A stretch of DNA of 64,000 bases from SHZI01 sp031409515 (GTDB lineage Bacteria; Pseudomonadota; Gammaproteobacteria; Steroidobacterales; GCA-2729495), in contig JANNXJ010000053.1 of the NCBI GenBank assembly GCA_031409515.1, positions 124,001-188,000 on the forward strand, written 5' to 3'. Below are positions 46,023 to 54,990 of this stretch, piece by piece (within the stretch, counting starts at the first letter, position 1; each line of letters starts with the position of its first letter). The position numbers and the translations under genes were made by a program. The notes under the pieces were generated by a model. That model had not been told where the DNA came from. It searched no databases and saw nothing but the letters and a program-made list of their open reading frames with translations.

Positions 46023-46997
46023 ATGTCTGACGGCTTGATGCTATTTCTCGGGATGATTTTCGTCGCCGTGTTCCTGCTGACGCAGGGACTGGTGGTGCCC
46101 GCGTTCGGTGAGAGCGGTAAAACCCGCAAGCTCTTAAGGGAACGGCTCGGGCAGATTGATGCGGCCTCCAGCGAGGGATCGATCGCTTCGCTGCTGCGCG
46201 ACAAATACCTGCGCCAACTCTCGCCGGCCGAACGCTGGCTGGAGTCCCTTCCGGGCATGACTTCTCTGGCCCAGCTGATCGAGCAGGCCGGGCAGACGAT
46301 GCCCGCGTACCGGCTGGTCCTGATGTCGCTGGGGCTGGGCGTCGTCGGCGGGACGGCCGGCTGGATCTTCTCCCGGACGGCACTCGTGGCTCTTGCTTGC
46401 GCCGCCGCCGGGCTGGCCGGACCCTACTTTAAGGTCATGAGGGATCGCAAGCAGCGCATCGAGAAGTTTGAAGAACAGCTACCCGACGCAATCGACGCGA
46501 TGAAGCGCGCACTCCGGGCAGGTCATCCGTTCAGCGCCGCTCTGAAGCTGGTTTCCGAGGACATGGACGACCCTGTCGCGCGCGAGTTTGAACTGACGTT
46601 CTCCGATATCAACTATGGCAGTGACCTGCGCCGCGCCATGCTCGGTCTGCTCCAGCGAATGCCCAGCGTCACCGTGATGGCCCTGGTAACTTCCGTTCTC
46701 GTACAGAAGGAAACCGGCGGCAATCTCGCCGAGATTCTCGAGCAGATCAGCAGCGTCATCCGGTCCCGGTTCCGGCTGCAGCGCAAGGTTCGTACGCTCT
46801 CGGCAGAGGGGCGCCTGTCAGCATGGATTCTTGCCATGACTCCCTTCGTGCTCTTCGTGGTCATCTCCGTCACCACGCCGACTTACCTGCCCGTGCTGCT
46901 GGAGGATCCCAACGGTCGCAAGCTGGTTGGATTCGGCTTCGTGATGGGCGTCGTCGGAATCCTCTGGATCCGGCGCATTATCCGCATCCAGGTTTAG
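46023..46997 (+). CDS. tadB: Tad inner-membrane platform protein TadB
   Basis: A 324-aa GspF/PilC-like membrane platform protein. Hydrophobic helices lie at the N-terminus, the middle and the C-terminus. The central cytoplasmic T2SSF domain shows LPDAIDAMKRALRAGHPFSAAL, FSDINYGSDLRRAMLGLLQR and QKETGGNLAEILEQISSVIR, typical of TadB. It works with TadC as the inner-membrane base for the CpaF motor. The ATG start is 18 bp after cpaF and TadC follows 9 bp after the stop. Confidence 0.95.
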   Translation: MSDGLMLFLGMIFVAVFLLTQGLVVPAFGESGKTRKLLRERLGQIDAASSEGSIASLLRDKYLRQLSPAERWLESLPGMTSLAQLIEQAGQTMPAYRLVLMSLGLGVVGGTAGWIFSRTALVALACAAAGLAGPYFKVMRDRKQRIEKFEEQLPDAIDAMKRALRAGHPFSAALKLVSEDMDDPVAREFELTFSDINYGSDLRRAMLGLLQRMPSVTVMALVTSVLVQKETGGNLAEILEQISSVIRSRFRLQRKVRTLSAEGRLSAWILAMTPFVLFVVISVTTPTYLPVLLEDPNGRKLVGFGFVMGVVGILWIRRIIRIQV

Positions 46998-47006
46998 GAC
47001 TCACCC

Positions 47007-47972
47007 ATGGACAACCTCATAACAATCGTCAATAGCTGGTTCCTGGATCCGAACTCGTTCCGCTTGCTGTTTATCGCGCTGGCGGGCGGCGCAATGCTGG
47101 CGTTCGGGCTTGGCCTGTCCTATGTCTTCCTGGGCGCAACGGATCCCGTGCGCCGCCGACTGCTGGGCAGCGCCCCAAAAGCGCGATCGGACGGGCGGTT
47201 GCTGCTCACCTTGCAGACCATCATTGGACCGGTATCCGAGTGGGTACTGCCAAAGTCGGAGATCGAGCGCAGCAAGGTCACCAAGCAGCTGACCTACGCC
47301 GGTTTTCGCGGCCCGCACGTGCTGCAGATCTTCTACTGCATCAAGGTGGTGGCCGTACTGGTCCTGCCGGCCATTGTGCTGATCGGCGCACAGTGGTACC
47401 CCGAGCTGCCCACTAACAAGCTGCTGCTCTTCCTGGCCATGGCTGCCGGAGTTGGCATCATCGCACCCAGCAGCGTGCTTGAACGCCTGATGGAGAGCCG
47501 CCTGCGCCGTTTGCGCCACGGCTTCCCCGATGCACTGGACCTGCTGGTGGTCTGCGTCGAGTCGGGTCTCGGGCTTTCGGCCGCGATTCAGCGCGTGGCC
47601 GACGAGATCGTTGTCAGCCATACCGAACTGGCGAAGGAAATGTCCCTGGTCAACGCCGAGATCCGGGCCGGCGTTGATCGCAGCCAGGCGCTGCGCAATC
47701 TGGCTGACCGCACGGGGCTCGACGATATCCGTGGCCTTGTCAGCCTGCTGATCCAGACCATGCGTTTCGGTACCAGCGTCGCCGATGCCCTGCGGGTGTA
47801 CTCCGAAGAGTTCCGGGACCGGCGCATGCAAAAGGCCGAGGAAGAAGCCGCCAAGATAGGCACCAAGCTGATCTTCCCGCTCGTATTCTGCCTGTTCCCG
47901 TCGTTCTTCACGGTGGCCATTGGCCCCGCCGTCATCCGGCTGATCAACGTTTTCGGCCAACTCGCCAAGTAG
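47007..47972 (+). CDS. tadC: Tad inner-membrane platform protein TadC
   Basis: A 321-aa second platform protein. The GspF-type domain includes FPDALDLLVVCVESGLGLSAAIQRV, KEMSLVNAEIRAGVDRSQALRNLAD and LLIQTMRFGTSVADALRVY. Hydrophobic helices lie at the N-terminus and C-terminus (FPLVFCLFPSFFTVAIGPAVIRL). It pairs with TadB. The ATG follows TadB by 9 bp. It ends the core machine genes; tadD follows after 69 bp. Confidence 0.95.
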   Translation: MDNLITIVNSWFLDPNSFRLLFIALAGGAMLAFGLGLSYVFLGATDPVRRRLLGSAPKARSDGRLLLTLQTIIGPVSEWVLPKSEIERSKVTKQLTYAGFRGPHVLQIFYCIKVVAVLVLPAIVLIGAQWYPELPTNKLLLFLAMAAGVGIIAPSSVLERLMESRLRRLRHGFPDALDLLVVCVESGLGLSAAIQRVADEIVVSHTELAKEMSLVNAEIRAGVDRSQALRNLADRTGLDDIRGLVSLLIQTMRFGTSVADALRVYSEEFRDRRMQKAEEEAAKIGTKLIFPLVFCLFPSFFTVAIGPAVIRLINVFGQLAK

Positions 47973-48041
47973 TGTTCTTGACGGAGTTAACAGAATCCCT
48001 GCCTGCGTGCCTGTAGCCTGAACCTCAAGAGGTCAGGTCAC

Positions 48042-48974
48042 ATGACGTATGGTTCGTTAACACGCAGGGCATCAGGCCAGCTTCTCCGCGCTGTAGTCAC
48101 TTGCTGTGCCCTCACGACCGGAATGAACGGTGCAGCCGAGGCCAAGGCCCCGGCGACACCGGCCGAGACCCGGGCCGAGCTGCTGAAAAAATTGTCCCCG
48201 GCCGAGATCATGCAGGTTGGCGACGAGGCGGCACGCGCTGGCGACTACGAACGGGCCATCACCGTTTACAACCAGGCGATCGAAGCCGCGCCCTCGGCGG
48301 ACCTGTGGTTTCGGGTCGCCTGGATCTATGCCCGGCTCGGCAAGAAGCAGATTGCCGCGGATGCCTACGTCATGACTCTGCAGTACGACCCCAAACATGC
48401 CCGGGCGCACGAGGAGCTGGGTCTGCTGTACCTCGAGAACAAGAATCGCGAGAAGGCTGCCCAGCATCTCCGGCTGGCAGTGGAGGCAGACTCCGGCCTT
48501 TGGCGGTCGCACAATGTCCTTGGGGTGCTCGCCGACACGTCCGGAGACTCCGGTGCCGCGCTTGCGCACTACCAGGCCGCGTTGGCCATTAACCCCGAAT
48601 CAGCCCAGGTGCTCAATAATCTCGGGTACTCGCATTACCTGGCCGGGAATCTGGACCAGGCAGAGCAGTCTTATCAACAGGCCCTCGTCCTGGAACCCGG
48701 CAACCGCGCGGCGCGGGTCAACATGGGGCTGCTGCATGCCCGTCGCGGTGACTACCCGCGTGCCGTCGAGGTCATGGGCGCGGCGATGGACAAAGCCAAA
48801 ACCCACAACGACATTGGCTACGTGGCCCTTCAGAACGGCGACATGGAGGTTGCCGAGCGCCTGTTTCGGGAGGCCATCCGCCTCTCGCCCTCGTACTACG
48901 AGACGGCTCACCAGAACCTGGCACGCGTCATTCGCGCCCAGGCGGACGAGGCCCGGGCCGTCGCAGCGCGTTAG
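48042..48974 (+). CDS. tadD: TPR-repeat lipoprotein or secreted protein TadD-like
   Basis: A 310-aa protein rich in tetratricopeptide repeats from about residue 65 to 300, for example YERAITVYNQAIEAAPSADLWFR, AHEELGLLYLENKNREKAAQHL and VLNNLGYSHYLAGNLDQAEQSY. The N-terminus is a signal-peptide-like stretch (LLRAVVTCCALTTGMNGAAEA), with Cys residues that may allow lipidation, although the match to a lipobox is poor. TadD proteins are needed for pilus secretin assembly or stability in some systems. Its position at the end of tadABC is standard. Confidence 0.87.
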   Translation: MTYGSLTRRASGQLLRAVVTCCALTTGMNGAAEAKAPATPAETRAELLKKLSPAEIMQVGDEAARAGDYERAITVYNQAIEAAPSADLWFRVAWIYARLGKKQIAADAYVMTLQYDPKHARAHEELGLLYLENKNREKAAQHLRLAVEADSGLWRSHNVLGVLADTSGDSGAALAHYQAALAINPESAQVLNNLGYSHYLAGNLDQAEQSYQQALVLEPGNRAARVNMGLLHARRGDYPRAVEVMGAAMDKAKTHNDIGYVALQNGDMEVAERLFREAIRLSPSYYETAHQNLARVIRAQADEARAVAAR

Positions 48975-49049
48975 CGTTCCTTCTTGTCCGTCGAGGATGC
49001 GGAATGATCAGCTGCACAGCGAAAGCGCTAGTCTCGTAGACTGGTGCGG

Positions 49050-51050
49050 ATGTCGACCCTCCCCTCACCCACCTCGCCGCGCAAGAGACTCCTCCTGATA
49101 GGCCTGCTCCTGCTGGCTGCGGCCACGCTGCACGCCGATGCGGAGCGGGTCGTCGCCGATCGGGAGGCGTTTCTCACGGCGAGCGCACTGCTGACCTCTG
49201 ATCCTGACCGGTACGAAGGCCAGCGCCGCAAGCTGGACGGCTATGTGCTGGCACCCTACCTGGACTACGCACGCCTGCGGCGGGACCTGGCCACGGTGGA
49301 TGCGACCGCCGCCCGTCGCTTCCTGGACACCGAGGCCAACACCCAGCTCGGCGCCCAGTTCCGGGGGGAGTACCTGCTGGAACTTGCAGGCCGGGGCGAC
49401 TGGCCCGGCTTTCTGGCCTTCGATAACGCTGCCGCGCCCACCACCACGCTGCTCCGCTGCCAGCGCCTGCGGGCCCTGCTGGCCACCGAGCGCACCACCG
49501 ATGCCCGCGGCGAACTGGCCAGCCTCTGGGCCACCGGTCAGAGCCTGCCCGACGCCTGCGACGAACCGCTTGCCACCGTGAGGGGCCGGGGCTGGCTCAC
49601 CAGCGAGCTGGTCTGGCAACGCCTGCGCCTCGCCAGCGACGCCGCCAATCCGGCGCTGGTCGCTGATCTCGTCCCGCTGCTGCCCGAAGCGCAGCGCGCC
49701 GACGGCGAGCGCCTGGCCAGGGCCCTGACCGACCCGGAAGCCACGCTGCTGGCCGCCAGCAGCTGGCCGGACCAGCCGCTCTACCGGGAGGCCGCGGTGG
49801 TCGCTCTGCAGCGCCGCGCCCGGGCCGAGGTCGCCAGCGCCATCGGGCACTGGTCGACGCTGGCACCGCGCTTCAGCTTCACCCCGAGCGACCACACGAA
49901 AATCCTCCAGTCCCTTGCGCTCTACTCAGCCGTCGACTATCGCCCCGACGCGGAGAGCTGGTTCGAGCAGGTGCCTGTGGAGGACCGCACCGAACAACTG
50001 ATGGACTGGCAGCTCCGGGCAGCCCTGGCCACGGAGGACTGGGCAACGGTGCTGAAAGTTGCCGACGGCCTGCCGGCAACCCTGGCCACCACGTCCCGGC
50101 CCCGCTACTGGCAGGCCCGGGCACTAGCCGGGGTAGAGCGGGCTGCCGAAGCTCGCGACGTCTACTCCGTCCTGGCCACCGAAGCGAGCTTTCACGGCTT
50201 TCTCGCCGCCGACCGGCTGGACGCGCCCTACACCATCTGCCCGAAGGACATCACGCCGGACCCGGCCCGCGTCGCCGCGCTCCGGGGCCAGACGGATGTG
50301 GCGCGAGCCCTCGAACTCCACGCGGTCGGCCGGCGGGTGGAAGCCAACCGCGCCTGGGATTTCGCCCTCGGGAGCCTGAGTGACAGCGATCGCCTGCAGC
50401 TCGCGCTGCTGGCGAGCGCCCAGGGCTGGCACGACCGGGTGGCGTTTGCGCTAGCCTCCGGCGACAACCTGCGCCTCTATGCGCTGCGCTTCCCGCTGGC
50501 TGAGCGGGACACGGTAGAACGGGAATCCACGCTCAACAAACTCGACCCGGCCTGGACCCTGGCGCTGGTCCGGGCCGAGAGCGCCTGGCAGCCCGATGTG
50601 CGCTCCGGGGCCAATGCCTGGGGCCTGATGCAGCTGCTCCCGGCGACCGGCCAGCAGATGGCTCGCCAGCTGGGGGTGAACTGGCGGGGTACCAGCACCC
50701 TGCTCGACCCCCAGACCAACATCCAGCTGGGGAGCCGCTACCTCGCCCAGCAGGCGGAGCGCTTTCAGGGCAGCGCGCTGCTGGCGACTGCCGCTTACAA
50801 CGCGGGGCCCACGCCAGTAAAGCGCTGGCTCGCGGAGCGCGGTGCTCTGCCCGCCGACGTCTTCGTCGAGACCATTCCCTACAAGGAAACCCGGGACTAC
50901 GTGGCCCGCGTGCAGGCCTTCAGCGTGATCTACGACTGGCGGCTGCACGGCAAGGTGCGCCCGTTGTCCAGCCGGCTGACGCTGCCCGGTAGCCGGGAGC
51001 CGGCGGGCAAGCGCGCTCCGCTGCGGTCGGTGGTCTGCCCGGGGGCGTAA
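49050..51050 (+). CDS. slt: soluble lytic murein transglycosylase
   Basis: A 666-aa Slt70-type enzyme that cleaves peptidoglycan between MurNAc and GlcNAc, forming anhydromuropeptides. A signal peptide (RLLLIGLLLLAAATLHADA) precedes a long helical U-domain (residues of about 30-480) and the C-terminal SLT domain, with catalytic Glu510 in LVRAESAWQPDVRSGANAWG and GLMQLLPATGQQMA, then ATAAYNAGPTPVKRW. The ATG at 49050 is preferred over the GTG at 49044. The position next to tadD may help the pilus cross the cell wall, but the gene could equally be unrelated. Confidence 0.94.
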   Translation: MSTLPSPTSPRKRLLLIGLLLLAAATLHADAERVVADREAFLTASALLTSDPDRYEGQRRKLDGYVLAPYLDYARLRRDLATVDATAARRFLDTEANTQLGAQFRGEYLLELAGRGDWPGFLAFDNAAAPTTTLLRCQRLRALLATERTTDARGELASLWATGQSLPDACDEPLATVRGRGWLTSELVWQRLRLASDAANPALVADLVPLLPEAQRADGERLARALTDPEATLLAASSWPDQPLYREAAVVALQRRARAEVASAIGHWSTLAPRFSFTPSDHTKILQSLALYSAVDYRPDAESWFEQVPVEDRTEQLMDWQLRAALATEDWATVLKVADGLPATLATTSRPRYWQARALAGVERAAEARDVYSVLATEASFHGFLAADRLDAPYTICPKDITPDPARVAALRGQTDVARALELHAVGRRVEANRAWDFALGSLSDSDRLQLALLASAQGWHDRVAFALASGDNLRLYALRFPLAERDTVERESTLNKLDPAWTLALVRAESAWQPDVRSGANAWGLMQLLPATGQQMARQLGVNWRGTSTLLDPQTNIQLGSRYLAQQAERFQGSALLATAAYNAGPTPVKRWLAERGALPADVFVETIPYKETRDYVARVQAFSVIYDWRLHGKVRPLSSRLTLPGSREPAGKRAPLRSVVCPGA

Positions 51051-51056
51051 CCCACT

Positions 51057-51953
51057 TCAGCGGATCGCCGCGCAGGTATCCAGAACGAGGCGGCGCAGCC
51101 AGCGATGCGCCGGATCAGCCTGCAACCGCGGATGCCAGAGCAAGGAAACGGTGAATTCTGGCGTAGAGACCGGAAGGGGGAAGCTATGCATTCCGGCGCG
51201 CAGATTTCCCGTATGGCGTTTGGGGACACTGGCGATAAGGTCGGAGGCTCGAGCCAGGCCCAGCGCCGTCGAAAAGCCACCGACGATTGTTGCGATCTTC
51301 CGTTCTAACCCAAGTGACCTCAGGGATTCATCGATAGGGTCATTGTCCAGGCCGATACGCGAGACGGCGATGTGCCTGCCGGCCGCATACCGGGCAGGCG
51401 TGACCTTACCCTTGCTCAGCAGATGCCCCGCCCGCACGACGCCAATGTGGTTGTCCCGGAACAACGCCTGCACGTGCAGCTCAGGTGCCGTCGTCGCCTC
51501 CACAACACCTGTCTCCAGATCAACGATGCCGTCGCGAAGTGGTGCGCTGTGTTTGTCGGATTTCTGCATAAAGAACAGCCGCACCCCGGGCGCTTCCTCG
51601 CCCACGCGCGCTATAAGATCCGGTCCGAAGTTCTCAACAAAACCTTCGCTGGTTCGTAGCGCAAAGGTCCTGACGACCTGCTTCAGGTTGAGCTTCTCCG
51701 ACGGGCGCAACACTGCCTGTCCGTCCTGCACGAGCTGACTGACCCGGTCACGAAGCTCGAGCGCACGGGGAGTGGGAACGAGACCACGTCCCGCTCTGAC
51801 CAGGAGCGGGTCGCCTGTCGTCTCGCGCAATCGCGCCAGTGCGCGACTCATCGCCGACGGGCTAAGCCGCAATCGCCTGGCTGCGCCTGCAACGCTGCCT
51901 TCCGCGAGCACCGCATTCAGCGTGACCAGTAAGTTGAAGTCGGGCATCGCCAT
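51057..51953 (-). CDS. LysR-family transcriptional regulator
   Basis: A 298-aa LysR regulator. The N-terminal winged HTH includes DFNLLVTLNAVLAEGSVAGAARRLRL and SPSAMSRALARLRETTGDPLLVRAG. The effector domain covers the rest (LNLKQVVRTFALRTSEGFVENFG and so on). It is divergent from a cupin gene and an MFS exporter, the usual setting for a LysR factor controlling its neighbours. The co-inducer is unknown. The alternative start is the Met two codons in. The 149-bp gap holds its promoter and likely operator. Convergent with slt, with 6 bp between. Confidence 0.92.
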   Translation of the reverse strand: MAMPDFNLLVTLNAVLAEGSVAGAARRLRLSPSAMSRALARLRETTGDPLLVRAGRGLVPTPRALELRDRVSQLVQDGQAVLRPSEKLNLKQVVRTFALRTSEGFVENFGPDLIARVGEEAPGVRLFFMQKSDKHSAPLRDGIVDLETGVVEATTAPELHVQALFRDNHIGVVRAGHLLSKGKVTPARYAAGRHIAVSRIGLDNDPIDESLRSLGLERKIATIVGGFSTALGLARASDLIASVPKRHTGNLRAGMHSFPLPVSTPEFTVSLLWHPRLQADPAHRWLRRLVLDTCAAIR

Positions 51954-52102
51954 CCGTTGATCTTAGAGCAGTTTGCTCTTTATATGGCGTCACACGCACT
52001 AATTACCTGCAAATGGTGCGTCTTCCGCCATACCAGATCGACAACTACCTTGGTGGCCAGAAGCCTGGGCGGATCGCGTCCAGGCAGAGCCGGAGAAAAA
52101 AC

Positions 52103-52648
52103 ATGGCCCGCAACACTCTTGAAGCGTCGATTGAAGGACTCAGGGCGGCGTGGGGGCCGCTTAGCACCGAAGTGGTTGCTGCTTGTCAGCGACAGCTGGA
52201 GGATCTTCTCAGAGCGCCCGACACCGAGGAGTGGTTGTCGGCACTGCACGGTGAAGCTCCGGCCAGCAAGGAGCTGTACAGGGATCCGAAACACGGGTTT
52301 GTGCTGTTGGCGCACTCGGAATACGCCGGACTGTATCGGCCCCCGCACGACCACGGTCGGGGATGGGTCATTTACGCGATGCAGCAGGGCGAAATCGAGA
52401 TGGGGACCTTTGCCAGGATCGAGAACCCGGACGGTGGTGCGAAGCTCGTCAAAAGAAACTCGACGGTGGTTCGCCCGGGACAGGTTCAGGTGTATCTGCC
52501 CGGAGACATTCACGACACACGGTGCGTGACAGGGCCTGCCCTCCTGTTTCGATTCACCGAGCGGGACTTGAAGAAGGAGGACAACGAAGAACACCGCGTG
52601 ACGAGGTATGTGGAGCGGGACGGACTCTGGACCGCAGGTGCCTCGTGA
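52103..52648 (+). CDS. cysteine-dioxygenase-like cupin protein
   Basis: A 181-aa cupin. The metal-binding region is YRPPHDHGRGWVIYAMQQGEIEMG, with His residues of the HxH type and a later Glu, and a second motif PGDIHDTRCVTG. The arrangement resembles cysteine dioxygenase-like or 3-mercaptopropionate dioxygenase-like cupins. The substrate is not known. The ATG at 52103 has GGAG at 52092-52095, with about 7 bp spacing. An upstream ATG at 52013 is possible but less good. It overlaps the MFS gene by GTGA and is divergent from LysR. Confidence 0.8.
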   Translation: MARNTLEASIEGLRAAWGPLSTEVVAACQRQLEDLLRAPDTEEWLSALHGEAPASKELYRDPKHGFVLLAHSEYAGLYRPPHDHGRGWVIYAMQQGEIEMGTFARIENPDGGAKLVKRNSTVVRPGQVQVYLPGDIHDTRCVTGPALLFRFTERDLKKEDNEEHRVTRYVERDGLWTAGAS

Positions 52649-54048
52649 CCCCGCAACTCGACGCTACGGGGTCGACTTTGAGGGGGCTGCGCCGGCCAGC
52701 CGCGATCGCCTCGGTCCTGGCTGCCATGGTGCTGGTGGTGCTGGATGCGGCCATTGCAAACGTGGCCCTCCCGACGATTGCACGATCGCTGCAGGTGACG
52801 CCAGCGATGTCGATCTGGATTGTCACTGCCTACCAGTCGGCGCTGGTGATGGCGCTCCTGCCCTGCGCGGCCCTCGGTGAGAGCTTCGGCCATCGGAGAG
52901 TATTCACCGCTGGCGTTGCGTTGTTTGTTGGCGCGTCTGTCCTGTGCGCCTTGTCGCCCTCACTGCCCTGGCTCATCGCAGCGCGGTTCCTCCAGGGCCT
53001 CGGCGGCGCCGCAGTCATGGCGCTTGGCATCGCGCTGCTGCGGGTCGTGGTTCCAGATCAGCGCCTGGGTGCCGCTATCGGCTGGAACGCACTCGCGGTT
53101 GCGCTGTCATCTGCTGCAGGTCCAACGATCGGCGCTGCGATTTTGTCCGGGGCGAACTGGCCGTGGCTGTTCGCTGTGAACCTGCCCTTGGGAGCGTTGG
53201 TGCTGCTGGCCACCCGCGCACTACCCCACGTCAGCGGTACGGCGCGCCGACTGGACCTGCTTAGTGTGGCGCTGAATGCCGGCGCCTTTGCGTCATTGGT
53301 GATCGGCGCGGAACTGGTACCCACCAGACCGGGACTCGCTGCCGCACTGATCGCCCTGGCAGTCACCGCACTGGCAGCGTTGGTTCAACGGGAGAGGCCG
53401 AAGGTGGCGCCGCTGATCCCGCTTGACCTGCTCAGCGGCAGCTCGTTTCGCGTTTCAGTGACAGCCTCGGTGCTGTGTTTTGCGGGCGTTGCCGCAGGCT
53501 TGGTTGCATTGCCCTTCTACCTCCAGCACGGACTCGGGCAGGACGTCTGGATGACGGGGATCTACATGACGCCCTGGCCACTGACTGTAGCTTTAGCAGC
53601 CCCGCTTGCATCACGTCTCGCGAAGCAACTGCCGACGGCCTGGCTCTGTGCTGCGGGCGGCGTGTGTCTCGCCATTGGGCTCGCGGCTGCCGCCATGTTG
53701 CCGCTGCAGGGAGGTCTGCTGCCGCTCATACCGATCACCATCTTGTGTGGTTTCGGCTTCGGGCTGTTCCAGGTCCCCAACAACCAAAACATGTTCCTGT
53801 CCGCGCCACGCGAGCGAAGTGGCGCGGCGGGAGGACTACAGGGGACTGCGCGACTGGCGGGCCAAACGGTGGGTGCAATCAGCATGACGTTGCTTTTCAC
53901 CGTGGCATCTGTCGACTCGGCGCCCCGGATTGGCCTCGGCATCGCGGCAGTGCTGACATTGGCAGCGGGCCTTGTGAGTATGCTACGTGCCAGTCCCAAG
54001 GCAACCGACCGCTTCGGGTCCATACCAGACAATCAAAAGCTTTGTTGA
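52645..54048 (+). CDS. MFS transporter, DHA2 (EmrB/QacA-like) family
   Basis: A 467-aa drug:H+ antiporter with about 14 transmembrane helices. The first helix contains LAAMVLVVLDAAIANVALPTI, and the motif VTAYQSALVMALLPCAALGESFGHRRVF supplies the MFS motif A region. Later segments are GLGGAAVMALGIALLRVVVP and FGLFQVPNNQNMFLSAPR, both DHA2-like. It probably exports a toxic or self-made compound. The GTG start at 52645 overlaps the cupin stop, so the two are co-translated, and both are divergent from a LysR regulator. Confidence 0.9.
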   Translation: MTPQLDATGSTLRGLRRPAAIASVLAAMVLVVLDAAIANVALPTIARSLQVTPAMSIWIVTAYQSALVMALLPCAALGESFGHRRVFTAGVALFVGASVLCALSPSLPWLIAARFLQGLGGAAVMALGIALLRVVVPDQRLGAAIGWNALAVALSSAAGPTIGAAILSGANWPWLFAVNLPLGALVLLATRALPHVSGTARRLDLLSVALNAGAFASLVIGAELVPTRPGLAAALIALAVTALAALVQRERPKVAPLIPLDLLSGSSFRVSVTASVLCFAGVAAGLVALPFYLQHGLGQDVWMTGIYMTPWPLTVALAAPLASRLAKQLPTAWLCAAGGVCLAIGLAAAAMLPLQGGLLPLIPITILCGFGFGLFQVPNNQNMFLSAPRERSGAAGGLQGTARLAGQTVGAISMTLLFTVASVDSAPRIGLGIAAVLTLAAGLVSMLRASPKATDRFGSIPDNQKLC

Positions 54049-54164
54049 TTGTCACTGGCCCAGAGCGTGGTGTGCAGAGATAGACCTTAACAACACGCTC
54101 CTGGGCTCCGGCCGCACTGTTAATAGCGGCCACAAAGTTGCAAAACCAGGGGGTTCTGCTTCTC
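54049..54164. other. gap between convergent MFS and GST genes with inverted repeats
   Basis: An imperfect inverted repeat (GCCCAGAGCGTG near 54058 and CACGCTCCTGGGC near 54095) spans the middle of the 116-bp convergent gap and could act as a bidirectional terminator. A second, weaker pair (GGCCGC and GCGGCC) follows. No gene. Confidence 0.45.
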
Positions 54165-54899
54165 TCAGGCACTCCCGGTTTGCAGTTCCGGAAACCAGCG
54201 CGCGCGAATCCTCTCCCGGTACGCCATGAGGTTGGCTGAACCGAGCAGGTAGCTCCGGAGCGGTGACGCGTGGGGAAAGGCCGCGACACCCTCGATCGAG
54301 GCAAAGGCGCTGGCGTCGTAAGTGCTCGGTTGCGAGCCAAACAGAAACTCCTGCGCGCCGAGGAGCATCGCCACGGCGGCGAGATCCGCGCTACCCATCG
54401 CAGTGATCTCGGCCGCAGAATGCCGCGTGGTGCCCTGGCTCCAGAGGCTTTTGCGGATACCCCGCCGGATCAGCGGCAACGCGAGCCGGACCGGTGCGGG
54501 CATGCTCTGGCCGATGACCGGGCGGTAGACCTGCCAGGCCGCGTCCTCGCCCCAGCGTTGCCACGCGAGAATAAAGTACAGGCCCTCCTCCAACGTGCGG
54601 CGCAGAGCGTGGCCGGTCGCCCGCTGCACGTCCGTGAGGTGCGCATCCAGGGTATGGCCCCGGCGCCGTTCCAGCTCCTCGATGATCAGCTGGGAGTCAC
54701 CGAGCAGCCGCCCGTCGATGCTGACGTAGGGGATCTTGCCCTTTGGCGCCCGGCGAAAGTCCGCCGGCCGGGACTCGTAGGCCCACCCGGCCATGCGCAG
54801 GTAGGTCTCGAGCTTGGTGCCGAAGGGGCTCACGTTGGGCATGCCCCAGGGTCTGCCGGGAGGCATGTGCAGGTGAATGACGGGCTGGCTGGACTGCAT
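54165..54899 (-). CDS. glutathione S-transferase family protein (FAX/metaxin-like)
   Basis: A 244-aa GST-like protein. N-terminal thioredoxin-like region: PWGMPNVSPFGTKLETYLRM, PKGKIPYVSIDGRLLGDSQLI. C-terminal helical region: LWSQGTTRHS, FLFGSQPSTYDASAFASIEGV. It most resembles the failed-axon-connection/metaxin-type GSTs. I choose the ATG at 54899; the longer frame up to 55055 has no family match. It is the third gene of an operon with the SDR and nitronate monooxygenase upstream. Substrate unknown. Confidence 0.83.
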   Translation of the reverse strand: MQSSQPVIHLHMPPGRPWGMPNVSPFGTKLETYLRMAGWAYESRPADFRRAPKGKIPYVSIDGRLLGDSQLIIEELERRRGHTLDAHLTDVQRATGHALRRTLEEGLYFILAWQRWGEDAAWQVYRPVIGQSMPAPVRLALPLIRRGIRKSLWSQGTTRHSAAEITAMGSADLAAVAMLLGAQEFLFGSQPSTYDASAFASIEGVAAFPHASPLRSYLLGSANLMAYRERIRARWFPELQTGSA

Positions 54900-54990
54900 G
54901 GTCACGGGCACGGACGATACAGCAGTCAGGTCAGGACACGGAAATCCGGGCTCCAGATACGAAGACGAGGCGGAGAGCTTCCAACGCCCG

